From the NCBI RefSeq assembly GCF_963675165.1, contig NC_087389.1, positions 5,492,120-5,556,119 on the forward strand: a DNA stretch of 64,000 nucleotides, in the 5' to 3' direction. This document shows, in pieces, positions 11,217-21,921 of the stretch. Position numbers and translations under genes: made by a program. Origin of the DNA: Halichondria panicea. Its lineage: Eukaryota > Porifera > Demospongiae > Suberitida > Halichondriidae. Every line of letters starts with the position of its first letter. The first letter of the stretch is position 1. The notes under the pieces were generated by a model. The model saw nothing but the letters and a program-made list of their open reading frames with translations, ran no database searches and had not been told where the DNA came from.

Positions 11217-11659
11217 ATAATTAACTAGATAACTTATAAGACAACAGAAAATGTACTACACTTCAGTATAGCTGACTGTTAGTGATACACCATTATATCC
11301 ATAGATACTGTAATTTATAGTATCTATATGATTATATCTATGGCAAAACTTCATTAATCCAAGTTTCCGGTAAGGTTTTCGCTATATATATATACATGCA
11401 TGTATATAGTTACACATAATGTTATTACAATAGTCACGCTTAGAAACAAATTTATGCAATGAATAAAGTAGCTATTATAATTATATATCTGAGACCTGTA
11501 ACAACACATTATTATAATAATTATTATTACCATACATGCACTTAAACTAATTGAAGAAACTGTGTCACAGATTTCAAAGCGTTCGTATCGAATTTTAGTG
11601 AGTTCCATTCTCTAATAAATATTATTCTTGGGAAATAAGAGTAATCATTATAGTATATA

Positions 11660-11862
11660 CCGTATATAGCGGGTATATTTCGATGGTATAAATTTTCGCG
11701 GATGTGGCTTTAGAAAGGTTTTCGCGGATTTAATTTTCGTTGAATAGTGCCTTTTTTTTGCAGCATGCATGATGAAATATTAAATTCGCGGTTATAAATG
11801 TTCGCGGTTCATGCCTAATCCGCGAAAACCACGAACATTTATACCGTCGAAATATACTATGT
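11660..11862. mobile_element. MITE, CCGTATATAGCGGG family
   Basis: The left end CCGTATATAGCGGGTATATT follows a TA. Inner sequence is palindromic in parts (TCGCGGTT, CGCGAAAACCACGAAC). The right end is degenerate. An intact relative, in reverse orientation, is at 12866-13087. Confidence 0.75.
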
Positions 11863-11957
11863 TAGCATATCTGCATGTGATGATACTGGGCTCTCTGTAT
11901 AATTATATAAAACCAGTTTGTCTTTTTGCACTTTCCCTTATGTGCAGTGACCAATTC

Positions 11958-12035
11958 TAGCCTCGATCCCAGGCCGAGTTTTCGCTTTTAGCCTAACCGT
12001 TATAAAAGCGAAAACTCGGCCTGGGATCGAGGCTA
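11958..12035. mobile_element. 78-bp foldback element with 10-bp target duplication
   Basis: Arms of at least 31 bp begin TAGCCTCGATCCCAGGCC and end in its complement, with a loop of about 14 bp. It is flanked on both sides by TGACCAATTC (11948-11957 and 12036-12045). The corresponding place in block 3 (near 35810) reads GTGCAGTGACCAAGATAG and lacks the element. Confidence 0.9.
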
Positions 12036-12045
12036 TGACCAATTC

Positions 12046-12575
12046 AAGATAGGTCTGCCGAAAAAATTATACCAAGGTACTACTAACCGTGCAGTAGCTA
12101 TTCGGTTGTTATTATTGTCGAGTGGAATAGCTGATTCGAAAAACCATGCGCTTAACAGCATTTATATACCATTTTTTCAATCGCATAAAGATAATAATAC
12201 AGTAGATCTATTATAGCACACAATTTTGGAGGAAATGTTTTTAACAACAATCATGGTCATGCAATCATTACCCAACCGAACTTTTAACAGTGAATATGTG
12301 TTCGGCATGCACACTTTGATGCCTGGCATGGCATGCAGCAATGCAAAAATGCTCATTTATGATAATTATAATAATACAAAAAAAACCTATTGCTAATAAT
12401 TATATATGCTAGCTATATATAATTATAGTAGCTTTATTTTTTTTAAATTGACATCTCTACCGAGGCATCAGCAACCGTGGTGCTTTCATTATAAGTGATA
12501 TATCCTACAACAATTCAATATTAAACAAATTAACATCTCTTTAGGAATAGCTATATACTATGTCTCTTTAGTAAT
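12046..12575. other. Spacer upstream of membrane-gene copy 1, no gene seen
   Basis: AT-rich; matches about 35830-36280 of block 3 with indels. Confidence 0.5.
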
Positions 12576-13414
12576 CATTTTTCAGATAGTTTCGTCAGTG
12601 CTGAAAAAGTTGTTAAAAAGTTGCTGAAGAGACGTGTGAAGAAAACGAGATCGCCTGATTGGTACACTGCGCTTGATTTGATCACAATGTTTATCAAGAT
12701 CAACACCGTCTACTCGGCTATTGTTGGGATGACACAATCCACTGATTTCTGCAGCAGCACTGAAGTTGCTGCAAGCTCAGTTTTCCTGTCCAACTGTGTT
12801 CTACTGGGTATTGCTAGCGAGTTAATCGATGCTTTGGATACGAATTTAAAGAGCAACAAAGAATACCGTATATATATTATATATATATAGAGGGTATAAT
12901 AATGTTCGTGGTTTTCGCGGATTAAGCATGCATGAACCGCGAACATTTATAACCGCGAATTTAATATTTCATGCATGCATGCTGCAAAAAAGGCGCTACT
13001 CCACGAAAATTAAATCCGCGAAAACTTTTCTAAAGGCACATCCGCGAAAATTTATACCCTCGAAATAATTATACCCGCTATATACGGTATATCGATAAGT
13101 CATTCAATCAATTGGTAACTATCGGCATGATTCTTATTGTCACTATTTGCCTTCCCTTTTATTTACTGGCCGATAATTTCCAGCCTCTCGATTGTGCGTT
13201 CAGTTGTGACACTATTGTTACTAATGCGACCATCAGCACAACCACATGCAACCGGACGGCCAACAGTGGAGTTAGACTGGGGTTTACCCTAACCACGCTT
13301 ATTATCGTCCTCATCTTCTCCGGTGTTTATTTCTATCATGTTCGATTAGCTGAAATAAATCGAAAAAAGCTGAAGAGTAATTACTGGGAAAGAAACAGTG
13401 GTGTAGAATTTTAA
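12576..13414 (+). pseudogene. Multi-pass membrane protein, copy 1, 3' part, disrupted
   Basis: Similarity to the other copies starts near 12576. The reading frame covers RSPDWYTALDLITMF, a membrane segment SSVFLSNCVLLGIASELID, and after the interruption LVTIGMILIVTICLPFYLLA, a Cys/Asn-rich loop and a last membrane segment ending FYHVRLAEINRKK. A 222-bp MITE (12866-13087) splits the frame right after NKEY. The MITE brings stop codons. Upstream membrane segments present in copies 2 and 4 are absent. Last codons read WERNSGVEF, as in copy 2. I do not recognise the family. Confidence 0.8.
12866..13087. mobile_element. MITE inserted in membrane-gene copy 1, TA target duplication
   Basis: The 222-bp element starts CCGTATATATA and ends TATATACGG, with TA on each side (12864-12865, 13088-13089). 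Copies 2, 3 and 4 have the uninterrupted site AAAGAATACATCGACAAG, so the insertion postdates the amplification or hit one copy. It carries TTCGTGGTTTTCGCGGATTA-type inner repeats, as in 11660-11862. Confidence 0.95.
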
Positions 13415-13640
13415 ATTTTTCATTATAATTATCAAGTTGTATTGTCATAATTATAATTATGCTTTTTCTCAGAATTAACTATAATCAGGAGTAGCTATAC
13501 ATAAAGCTAATTAAACTTAATGATTCAAAGTTCCTAATATGTAGGTATGCAGTGAAAGTGATATAAGGTCTGAAGTGGTGTGGTCCATATTGTGCCCTGC
13601 ATTATCACTCCTAAAAGGGGTGGGGCTGGTCTTGCAGGTA

Positions 13641-14029
13641 CAGTAGACTTTCGCTATTCCGGCTCTCTGGAGTAAGGCCACCTCGATATACCGGCCATTT
13701 GGCTTGGCAAGGAATGCTAGCTATATATGTTTACTGCAAAAACAACTCACCCTGAACTACGGCCACTCGTTTACCGGCCAGTGCTGGCTGTCAGGTTTTC
13801 AACGTAATTTTATACGTATATTTCTGCCGGATATGACGTTGTGGGTGTGGTTTAGCAAATAAAATTTGATTACACTTAAATAGAGAACAGAATGATTCCT
13901 TATCCCTCGAGACAAGAACTGCAAAAGTAGTATTAGATTCGAGGTAAGGTCGTTAAGCCGCGGCTATTTCCTGAGCTGCAGCCACCTCGCTATTCCGGCC
14001 AAGCTGCATGAGTGACCGAGAGTCTACTG
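13641..14029. mobile_element. MITE CAGTAGAC...GTCTACTG, TA target duplication
   Basis: The 389-bp element has termini CAGTAGACTTTCGCTATTCC and TAGCGAGG/GAGAGTCTACTG with inner inverted CGCTATTCCGGCC motifs. It is flanked by TA (13639-13640 and 14030-14031). Copies 2, 3 and 4 read CTTGCAGGTACAC(T/C)GTTATAGG at this place, the empty site. Confidence 0.95.
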
Positions 14030-14513
14030 TACACTGTTATAGGAATGCTATGAACTTTACTTCCAACTTTAGGTATTGAAGAGTCTCACACTAGGCCCTC
14101 ATAACATTATTTTTACCATTATTCTATTAATTCTCGGATCGAAAAATGTACTTATTATTAAAAATCCAAAAATTAATGCGACATAATAATTATAACATAA
14201 ACACAGCACACATGCAAAGCTAACTGACACATGTACACAACATTTTTAATATAATCATGATTCTCATAATAATTATTGGTGATAATCCTTCAAGCCATGA
14301 AAAAATTGTTATGCAAAACTTAATGTAATGATCTTTACCAAAAATGGACATTGACGCTATTAATTTATCTACACCTATAATGCTAAAAATTATTCCGAGC
14401 ATAATTTATCAGGGCCTACATACATTACACACTGTGCATATGGCAAATGATACTATCATTAGTAACATACAAATCTTGAGTATAAGCAATAAAAATAATG
14501 AACAGTTTGTATG
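14030..14513. other. Spacer between the convergent membrane and synphilin-like gene copies
   Basis: AT-rich 3' flanking sequence conserved in blocks 1-4. It includes a TGATAA...TTATCA-like inverted motif and likely poly(A) signals (AATAAA near 14488), but no gene. Confidence 0.5.
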
Positions 14514-15295
14514 CTAATAATAATTTTTTTTTCTGATGTGTTCCGAGCTTTCACCTTTGACCCTCAGCGAGTCCCCATCCAACTTGCCATGGTGACTATG
14601 GGACGGACTTTGACCTGGGCTTGATACTGATTTGATCTCTGTCGGGTTGTCATAGCGACTGTAGTCTGGAAACTCGGTAATAGTTTTAGAGAACTTGACT
14701 TTCGGAGCCGATCTCCTAGCGTCTCTACAGTGTGTGGGCGTGTGTGGGTGGGGGGTAATTTATAAAGAACAGAAATAATGCTGCAACTAAAGTGACTGCT
14801 ATAGTGTACACACACGATTGGTAATACACAGTGACACTAGCAAGTGTATGCAATGGCCGAGTGGTCTCCCAGTAAAGTGTAGGATAACTCACTCTGTGTG
14901 TCTCTGGCTCCTGGAGGACCTCTCACTCTTGCTATCAGCCTGGGCACAGAAATCAAACAATGTAGGTAGCTACTAAAGTCTATACTGTTGGCTACATTGA
15001 AACCTGTCTATACCCTACAAGTAGCGTCTATAATACAGCCAGGTTAATGGACCTCCAAACCTCTGCCCGGTGCATGGCCACTACCAAACAGGTATGATAC
15101 AGTGCGTACGTAACTCTACTGTATTGCACACAAGCTACACACATGTACAGTGTCTCTCACCTCATGTGACTTGCTGTAGAGGCGCTGTATGATAGGAGTG
15201 AGGGGGGAGAAGGTTCAGGTCATACCACCACCACGTTTACGAGCCTCTCCATTAGCATTCATACGCTGAGCTACTGACGTCATATGCTTCCTGTG

Positions 15296-15430
15296 TGTGG
15301 TGGGAGGGTGTGTATGTGTGTGGGGGGGTGTATGCGTGTGTGGTGGGAGGGTGTGTGTGTGTGTGAGTGTGTGTTGGTGTGTGGATGGGGGGGTATGCGT
15401 GTGAGTGTGTGGTGGGGGGGGGGGTGCAGT
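15296..15430. repeat. (GT)n with poly-G, next to exon E copy 1
   Basis: GTGTGGTGGGAGGGTGTGTG-type units end in a G run and GCAGTCATAG. Expanded versions are in blocks 3 and 4. Confidence 0.9.
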
Positions 15431-16454
15431 CATAGTGTGTGTATAGGTACCTAGTTATATTTCAAGCACAGACATGTTGCAGAAGTTGAACATCTTTCAG
15501 CAGCCATAACTTTAGTACTGTGACCCCAATTTGATGATTTTCTGAAAGCTTAGAAAGAGACCTTTCAAATGATGTATTTCAATCCAATATTTAGATGTTG
15601 CCATAATTCAACTTTGAACCATGGGCTATTATTACATGCAGGGTTTCATATAGTGGGGGGGGGGGGGCGGGAAGCTTCCCCCCCAAAAGAAAGGGGAGAG
15701 TTTGAGTACTAGACCCAACACACGTCTTTTGCTAGAGGATGATTGTCTGTCTTACCACAAATCTATTCATTGCTTTTGGTACATGTGGTTTCTAGTGTTG
15801 TATACTGTGCACAATCACAACCAGCATACCAAGTTACATGGAGTTGCTAATAGGCACCAACAACAGGGGTGTGGTAACCAGAAGTTGGCGTGGCCTCCAA
15901 ACTTTCACGCTGGCGTGCGCGGTTTTCCCCCCCAAACTTAAAATCCTAGATGAAACTCTGACATGGTATCGTGCTAAATCTGACATCTCCCAAATATCTG
16001 GTACTATTTGAAAGGTCTTTTTCTAAGCTTTCAGAAAATCATAAAATTGGATCCACGGAATTCAAGTTATGGCGACTGAACGAGTCCACTAACCAATTGA
16101 TTAAACGGGGGACATGTACATGTAGTACATACCTGCACATTAATTTATACTATTCACTCACTCTAACACTTCTTGGGGGGTGGCTGTTCGATAGTCAATG
16201 GTATTATGGTCCTCCCCTTTATCTGCCACCTCATGACCTCTGTCCTTTGACCCTCGTGACCTCTTCTTAGCAGCAGGATCCGGGGGTACAGGGGGACGAT
16301 TGGAGGATCGTTTAGGGCCGGGTAGTGGGTGGTTCAGGGGGCGTCTTCCGCACAGGTACTTGACCCCTGCTGGGGGGAGGGGTTGATAATTCACTTTTGG
16401 CATCATTTGATACGATATAAAGAGAGCTACAGAAAACTCTATTTATGACAATTA

Positions 16455-16865
16455 CCGTATATGCTTGATCAGGAGCCGCGGCTACTAAATGTTTCATTTT
16501 GCTGGAAGAGGAGGCTACAATTCAAGAGAGGACACGTACTGTTCAAGAGAGGACACGTACTGTTCAAGAGCGGCGTTTATTAGCTCCAAAATATTTAGTT
16601 CGCCATTAAATTGTTGTTTATAAACTTGAACTCTGTCATGAGAAAGTCTTTGTGAAGCACTAACAAGCTGCTACTTGTAGCTACGTACATGTAGCTAGCT
16701 GCTAGTAATAATTGTTTTGGCTGCCACGTGCAGAAATGCTAGAGTCAAAGTTCACTGAGGCTACTATTTGAGAGCGGCTACTAAATGTTTCATTTTGCTA
16801 GCAAGGGAGGCTACTATTTGAGTGCGGTCTTTATACAAGAGCGGCCTCTGATCGAGCATATACGG
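16455..16865. mobile_element. MITE CCGTATATGCTTGATC family, copy 1
   Basis: Ends CCGTATATGCTTGATCAGG and CTGATCGAGCATATACGG, flanked by TA. About 410 bp. Subterminal inverted repeats carry GCTACTAAATGTTTCATTTT. It lies in the intron between exons C and D. Confidence 0.9.
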
Positions 16866-17345
16866 TAATACAAGAGTGCTCTTGTTTGATAAAATTGGGT
16901 CAAATGGACCACGGATAATTACTAACTTTGGGCACAAAATAATTTCTGAGATACACCCACGGTTATATATACGAACACAAGGAAATAATTACGTGTGTAG
17001 AATAATCATTACAGAGTGATTGCACTTACTTCTTATTGGCTGATGGTGCAGTAGCCCCTCCCCCTCCAGTGGGCGGAGTGTCCTGGTTCATGTGCAGTAT
17101 TAATGCCATGAGGTCGACGTGATGTTCCCTCATCTTAGTCAGTCTCTCCTCGTGACTAGTCAGCAGTTTAGTAATGGCAGATTCATGCTCTTTCTCTAGA
17201 CTGGAGAATGCATCTCGTAACTGTCCATTCTCCTTCTGTACACTGAGGGGGTGGGGTGGGTGTGGCAAGGGGGAGGGGCTTATTACAGTAACAGTGCAGA
17301 CAATTGAGTGGTGTAGTTAGGTTATCAACAATTAAATATCGAATA

Positions 17346-17556
17346 CTATATAGCGGGTAATTTTCGTGGGGGCAAAATATTCGTGGTTTTCGTGATTGAA
17401 CACTAGCTGGACCACGAATATTTTACCGACAAATGAAGCGACCTTGACCATCTTTACCTGCAGTGAAAGCAGCAACTACGAACATACTATCCACAAAGTG
17501 ACTAAATATTGCTCAACCACGAATATTTTGCTCCCCGAAAATTACCGGCTATACGG
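17346..17556. mobile_element. MITE, GCGGGTAATTTTCGTGGGG family, copy 1
   Basis: The left end is degenerate (ACTATATAGCGGGTAATTTT). The right end AAAATTACCGGCTATACGG is followed by TA. Inner TTCGTGGTTTTCGTG and its complement form a partial hairpin. Intron between exons B and C. Confidence 0.85.
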
Positions 17557-17839
17557 TAGACACTAGCAGTAGCAATTCTCCCAGTGACACACTCTCATAC
17601 AGACTTGCACACACACCACCATACACACACACTACACAATCCCTAATTAAAGGCCCTCCACTTACATAGCGAGCTGCTCGGCCATGTGTGTCAGTTCTCC
17701 GGAGAGTGCTCAACAAGTCTCGTACATCATAAGATAGCGGACACAGATATTCTGATCCATAGCATCGGCCCAATCCACCGGCTTCTTGTTCTCCCTGTCC
17801 GTGTGGACCATGCTGTAGCCAAAGTCCATGAGCAGCTGT

Positions 17840-17902
17840 GTGTGGGTGGTGTGTGTGTGTGTGTGTGTGTGGTGTGTGTGTGTGTGGTGTGTGTGGGGTA
17901 GG
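17840..17902. repeat. (GT)n microsatellite between exons A and B
   Basis: GTGTG with GGTG interruptions, directly upstream of the exon B acceptor. Confidence 0.9.
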
Positions 17903-18385
17903 GGAGTGATACAGCTAGACTTAGAACCTAAATATCTACGTTTAAAAACCAAAAATATGATAACATTTTTTTCAGTTATCGTTGCTACAGTAGCTATGTG
18001 ATACACACGTTTCAGACTTGAGCAAGCACTTATTACACTAACAGCACACATCCACCCACCCACTCACACATCCGCCCACTCACCTGTAGATAGTCGAGGT
18101 GTCCTCCCTGTGCTGCTAAGTGGGCGGGGGTCACACCAGACTCATCCAGTATATCCGTCACTTCCGACTGTTCGTTCCTCTTCTTGACCGTCTTGAGAAG
18201 CCACTCAAGGCACTTGGCCTGTCATGTGACGAGTACGTATACCATATGAATATCATGTGACAACTATTAAATGCCGTCAGTACCGTATACAAGAACAGTG
18301 GATTTTACTTAATATTAATTTTTGCGTTCTATTAGAGAAACATGGTCGAATAAGCACACGCCCACACACTCACACGCCCACTCAC

Positions 18386-18470
18386 CCACGCAGATGTTCT
18401 CCTCCATCCTGTAGCCACTCTTACACTCATCACAGCCCTCGCTCCAGAGCAGCTCAGCTGACAAGAGACG
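18386..18470 (-). CDS. Single CRELD exon (second furin-like repeat)
   Basis: Between a CCCCAG acceptor and a GTGAGT donor, 85 bp encode ...SEGCDECKSGYRMEENICV in phase 0 to 1. This is the segment expected immediately before the EGF-like exon at 48016-48096 (G plus AT gives the first Asp of DVDEC). It stands alone, with no CRELD neighbours in this block. I infer a dispersed fragment, with its splice sites and frame still intact. Confidence 0.6.
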
Positions 18471-19600
18471 CTGGGGTGTGTGTGTGTGTGTGTGTGTGGG
18501 TGTCCTAAAATCCTTATCATTACCACAAAATCACCATAGAATGTTGCTATTCTAACAACATCCTGAGCAATGATGGCTTCCAGAACTTGTATGGTACTTT
18601 TTGAGGGCTGATATTTTCTCGCTAATCTGCGAGATAAAATTAGACCCTCGACAATTCCCCGCTATAAGGTGGTATCAATGGTAGATGCTCTTATCTACTC
18701 TTGGTGGTATGGAAACTCACATACAAATTATGGTAAGGATTTGAAGTAGAGAATGGGCTGGGACTAGCTTGCATATACAAGCAGGTATACCTGTATAGCT
18801 ACTAATCTGTCCACTGCATGTATGGAAAGCAGTGTGAAGGCTGAACAGCATGCAAGTCTCAGCATAAAGCGTTAATTGGTAGATCCCCAGTGTTCTATGA
18901 GTTCCCATAGTCTAGTTCTAGAAGCCATCATTGCTCTTCTTATTTATAACTATACTACATGCATGTACATGTATTTATACTATTTGCATAGCAACATTGT
19001 ATGGTGGTTTGTGGTAATGCAGTGAATGATTTAGTATTTAGCAAGGTCTGTGCAAACAGCTGATAGTGAACATCTAGTAGCACTCACTGTACCTGTAGTC
19101 CTGCCTGCAGCTGTTGGGTCTGTCCTGCCAGACAAGAGCTCTCTCCGGTCGTCCTCACTATCCTGTGGGGTGTGTGTGAGGTGTGTGGAGTGTGTGTGTG
19201 GGGGTGTGAAGGTTACCAATTATGTGACAGATTTTCATCAACGATTCATGGACTAATACCGTATAGTTGGTTATTTTCGAAGCACAGAAACAGGCAGGCT
19301 GGTAAAAAATTAAATGAAAAGGGACATCGAGTTTTTAGATAGTTTCTGCACATAGAGAATTTGTTAGGCTTCCCCGAACTATGTTGTGGTAACTAACAAG
19401 CCTTATAAGGGAGTAATAGTAGTTGTTGGGTCACAAAAGGGACCCATGAAACGTGTAGCTTCCATCAATACCATATAGCTATTTCAAAGGGATACAAAAT
19501 GAATCTTTTAATCGTGAAAATGCATAATTCAAGTTACGAGCACTCAAAGTTAGCTATCAAAACAGACCCAGTTTGGATAATCACCAAGGTTGGATAACAA
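18471..19600. other. No supported gene; microsatellite, segment shared with block 5
   Basis: 18476-18500 is (GT)n. About 18500-18790 matches 50005-50285. On the minus strand about 19105-19170 lies between a CCCCACAG acceptor and a GTACAG sequence and encodes DSEDDRRELLSGRTD, a possible exon of unknown origin. A short CCGTATAG end is at about 19259. Confidence 0.45.
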
Positions 19601-19639
19601 CTCTTTGAGGGACAATAACTTGCGTACCATTCGTCTAAT

Positions 19640-20264
19640 CTTTGTATTCTTGTTGTCATCCAGTACAGTGTTCATGGACTCCATCCACAGAGTGTCTATA
19701 GGACCATCAAACACCACCCACTTACGGTCATCATTTTGTGCAAGTGCAAACTCCCTACACACACAGATATAAGCACTGATCAACCACGCAATGATACGTA
19801 CGTAGCTATCAAAATGGCTGTAAAAAGCGCAAGGCTATTATATACTTTGCTTTTGCTAAAATTGCCAGATTTCTACTAATCACAAAACTTACATCTACAT
19901 GTAAGCACACCATTGGAAAGGTTGTTCTCAGAGCTAGCAATTAGATTTGAAATTAGAGAATTTAAACAAAAATTACAGGCTACCAAAAACAGCTGAATTG
20001 TTGAAAAGCTATAGCCTTGTGCTTTTGTTACAATAGAGCGCAACTATATATGCACAGGCTTAGGCTCACCTGAATGTGTTGGCTACCACGCCATCAGTCC
20101 ACTCGTGTGACACAGGGTCAAACTGACCAAACAGTTGACCACTAGTGACAGCCTTGGGGTTGATGACTCTATAACCTGTCTTGTTCTCTTCCATCTGTCC
20201 CCTCTCATTGAGTAGTGTGAGTGTGTCCGCTAGTACATGTACCTCTAGGACATTGGTCTTGCCT

Positions 20265-20302
<38 letters not shown>

Positions 20303-21076
20303 GGGGGGGGTTACTACGGTAGATGAATAGCAATGGTATTGTATATAGGAGGGAGGTTGTTAAACACTTTAAATTCCACTACAACATGACCTTAGAAAGT
20401 ACAAGTGGTACTGGGGATCTTTAAACGGCCATAACTTTAGGTGCAATTTCAAATTTTGGGGGATTTGCTTAATCCAAAATTTGGTAGGGGAATAGTTAGA
20501 TCGCAAAGATTTTTACCGGCAAAATATTCTAGTAATACGGTAGGCCTCTCCTAGCTTATAGTACCATACCTTGGGTAGGTTGACGTCCATGATGGATCTG
20601 AGCAGTAACACGTCTTCATGTTTGTTAGGGTACTTTAGTTTCAGATGACCGGCTGCCACCAACACTGACTGGACTGCACGCATGCCTACAGCGTACAATA
20701 GTGAGTAGGTCGAGTATACAGTACAGTGGGTTGTACCTACCATAGTCAGAATGGAGTTGGCTGGAGAGTTGCTCTGAACACAGTCGATAGGTCATGACAA
20801 TCTTGATGGCCAGATTACGAGCATCCACAAAACCATAAGAGTAGAGAGAGATCTCTCCAATCATGGCATAGTCTGGCACCATCACGGCCACTGTACGAAA
20901 CAACACCTACAGAGAGAAATATTGAAATGCATAGAGGCTAAATAGAAAGTACCGATAGTTACCTTTAGATTGTCTGGTGTTCAGAGCAGCCAGCATAACC
21001 TGGGTTCATGGTTCATGGTGATGCAGACAAAGCACGATGGCCGCAGGTTCAGAGTAGTGCCCTCAAATACAAATGT
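19640..21076 (-). pseudogene. Axonemal dynein heavy chain fragment (AAA1 end to AAA2), copy 1
   Basis: Dynein heavy chains are ciliary motor ATPases of over 4000 residues; only about 230 are here. Exons: 20963-21076 (TFVFEGT...CFVCITMN), 20741-20906 ([20 protein letters not shown]), 20570-20685 ([20 protein letters not shown]), 20070-20262 (P-loop end GKT, then [20 protein letters not shown]) and about 19640-19754 (WVVFDGPIDTLWMESMNTVL). The part between DVNLPK and the P-loop is missing. In the first exon a CATGAAC repeat (about 21005-21018) shifts the frame of the canonical ITMNPGYAG; a further base is missing nearby. The same seven-base duplication is in copies 2 and 3. Confidence 0.85.
20265..20310. 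repeat. (GT)n plus G run in dynein copy 1
   Basis: Alternating GT followed by ten G, where an exon upstream of the P-loop would be expected. Confidence 0.9.
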
Positions 21077-21196
21077 CTTTAGATGAGTTTTTTCACTGCT
21101 CTCAAGATGGACAAAATGTATAGAGTAATTATAGGGATTGTTGAACGGCCATAATAATTATAATTTTTTTTTTATATAGATAATAAAATTATACTA

Positions 21197-21550
21197 CCGT
21201 AAGACCTTGATTTAAGGCGACCCTCCAAATATGCGACGCCCAGGAGCTTCAGTAATTTTCTGACCTCTAAAAGTAGCGACAGCTACGTTGATAATTATTT
21301 TATAATGTCGCGTTCTAAATAGAGGTATAAATGTAGCCACTCCCTAGGCTCGATTGTAGCCTACTGGAAAATCAGTTTTTTTAAGCGGCCTGAAATCGAG
21401 GCAAGTAGACTCTGTAAAGTTACCTCCAATTAGATGCGACCCTCTAAATATGCGACACCAGGGCTTCAATATAATTTTGCAACCTCCAAAAGATGCGACC
21501 TCTGGCTTCGTAATTATTAAAAAGTGTCGCTTTAAATCGAGATCTTACGG
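21197..21550. mobile_element. MITE CCGTAAGACCTTGATTTAAG family, copy 1
   Basis: Ends CCGTAAGACCTTGATTTAAG and TTTAAATCGAGATCTTACGG with TA on both sides; 354 bp. Inside is a second palindrome (CCTCGATTGTAGCC...CTGAAATCGAGG), possibly a nested hairpin element. Confidence 0.9.
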
Positions 21551-21785
21551 TATGAACCTACAGCATTCTCTAGGATGCTCCTCTCCTGGTCCTCCACTGA
21601 CTTGTGATAGAGCTACTCACCACACAGCATCATCTGACAACACACCTGAAACAAGGGACAACAATTTGTTATAATTATGTTGGTGCTGCTCACAAGCATC
21701 ACTTACAGGAAGAGATAGACTCTTTAAGCCTGCACTCAGTCATTCTTGCTTTTCTGTGGCACCAGCAAAACTCAAAAGTCAAAAG

Positions 21786-21878
21786 TAGTGAGGGAGGGGG
21801 CGGGGCTGGTGTTTAATTCATTTCTTTTTAGCCTAAAAAGGGAAATGAATAAAACACCAGCCCCGCCCCCTCCCACTA
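21786..21878. repeat. GC-rich hairpin, copy 2
   Basis: GGGAGGGGGCGGGGCTGGTG pairs with CACCAGCCCCGCCCCCTCCC across a loop containing TTTAGCCTAAAAAG. Confidence 0.9.
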
Positions 21879-21921
21879 ATTAATTGTCTCTCTGATAAAT
21901 GACAATAGAGTTGCAACATAG

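Larger units (their letters stand above)
14514..18218 (-). pseudogene. Synphilin-1-like gene, 3' exons A-G, copy 1, with two stops and a frameshift
   Basis: Seven exons with consistent phases: A 18084-18218 (ankyrin repeat, SGVTPAHLAAQGGHLDYLQ), B 17666-17835 (LLMDFGYSMVHTDRE, then CVRYLMMYET), C 17030-17242 (coiled coil, LEKEHESAITKLL), D 16162-16369 (Pro/Arg/Lys-rich), E 15161-15290, F 14893-14939 (Ser/Arg-rich) and G 14514-14724 (C-terminus). The order ankyrin, C-x-RYL-x3-ETC, coiled coil matches human synphilin-1 (SNCAIP) as I know it. This copy is broken: TGA at 17710-17712 replaces the Trp codon of the other copies, TGA at 15215-15217 replaces CGA (Arg), and 4 extra bases lie in exon D near 16315. 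The 5' exons are not here; related 5' exons lie at 52.6-53.7 kb. Confidence 0.75.
11220..21900. repeat. Amplified block 1
   Basis: This block holds membrane-gene copy 1 (plus), synphilin-like exons A-G (minus) and dynein copy 1 (minus), in the order repeated in blocks 2 and 3. Its upstream part (11220-12540) matches 35110-36280 of block 3, not block 2. Confidence 0.85.

Noticed and set aside
16158..16406. Longer minus frame over exon D of copy 1 (GVKYLCGRRPLNHP...)
   Set aside because: Only its second half is the true exon D frame. The first half is out of frame because of the 4-bp insertion; splice phases and copies 2 and 4 show the correct reading.
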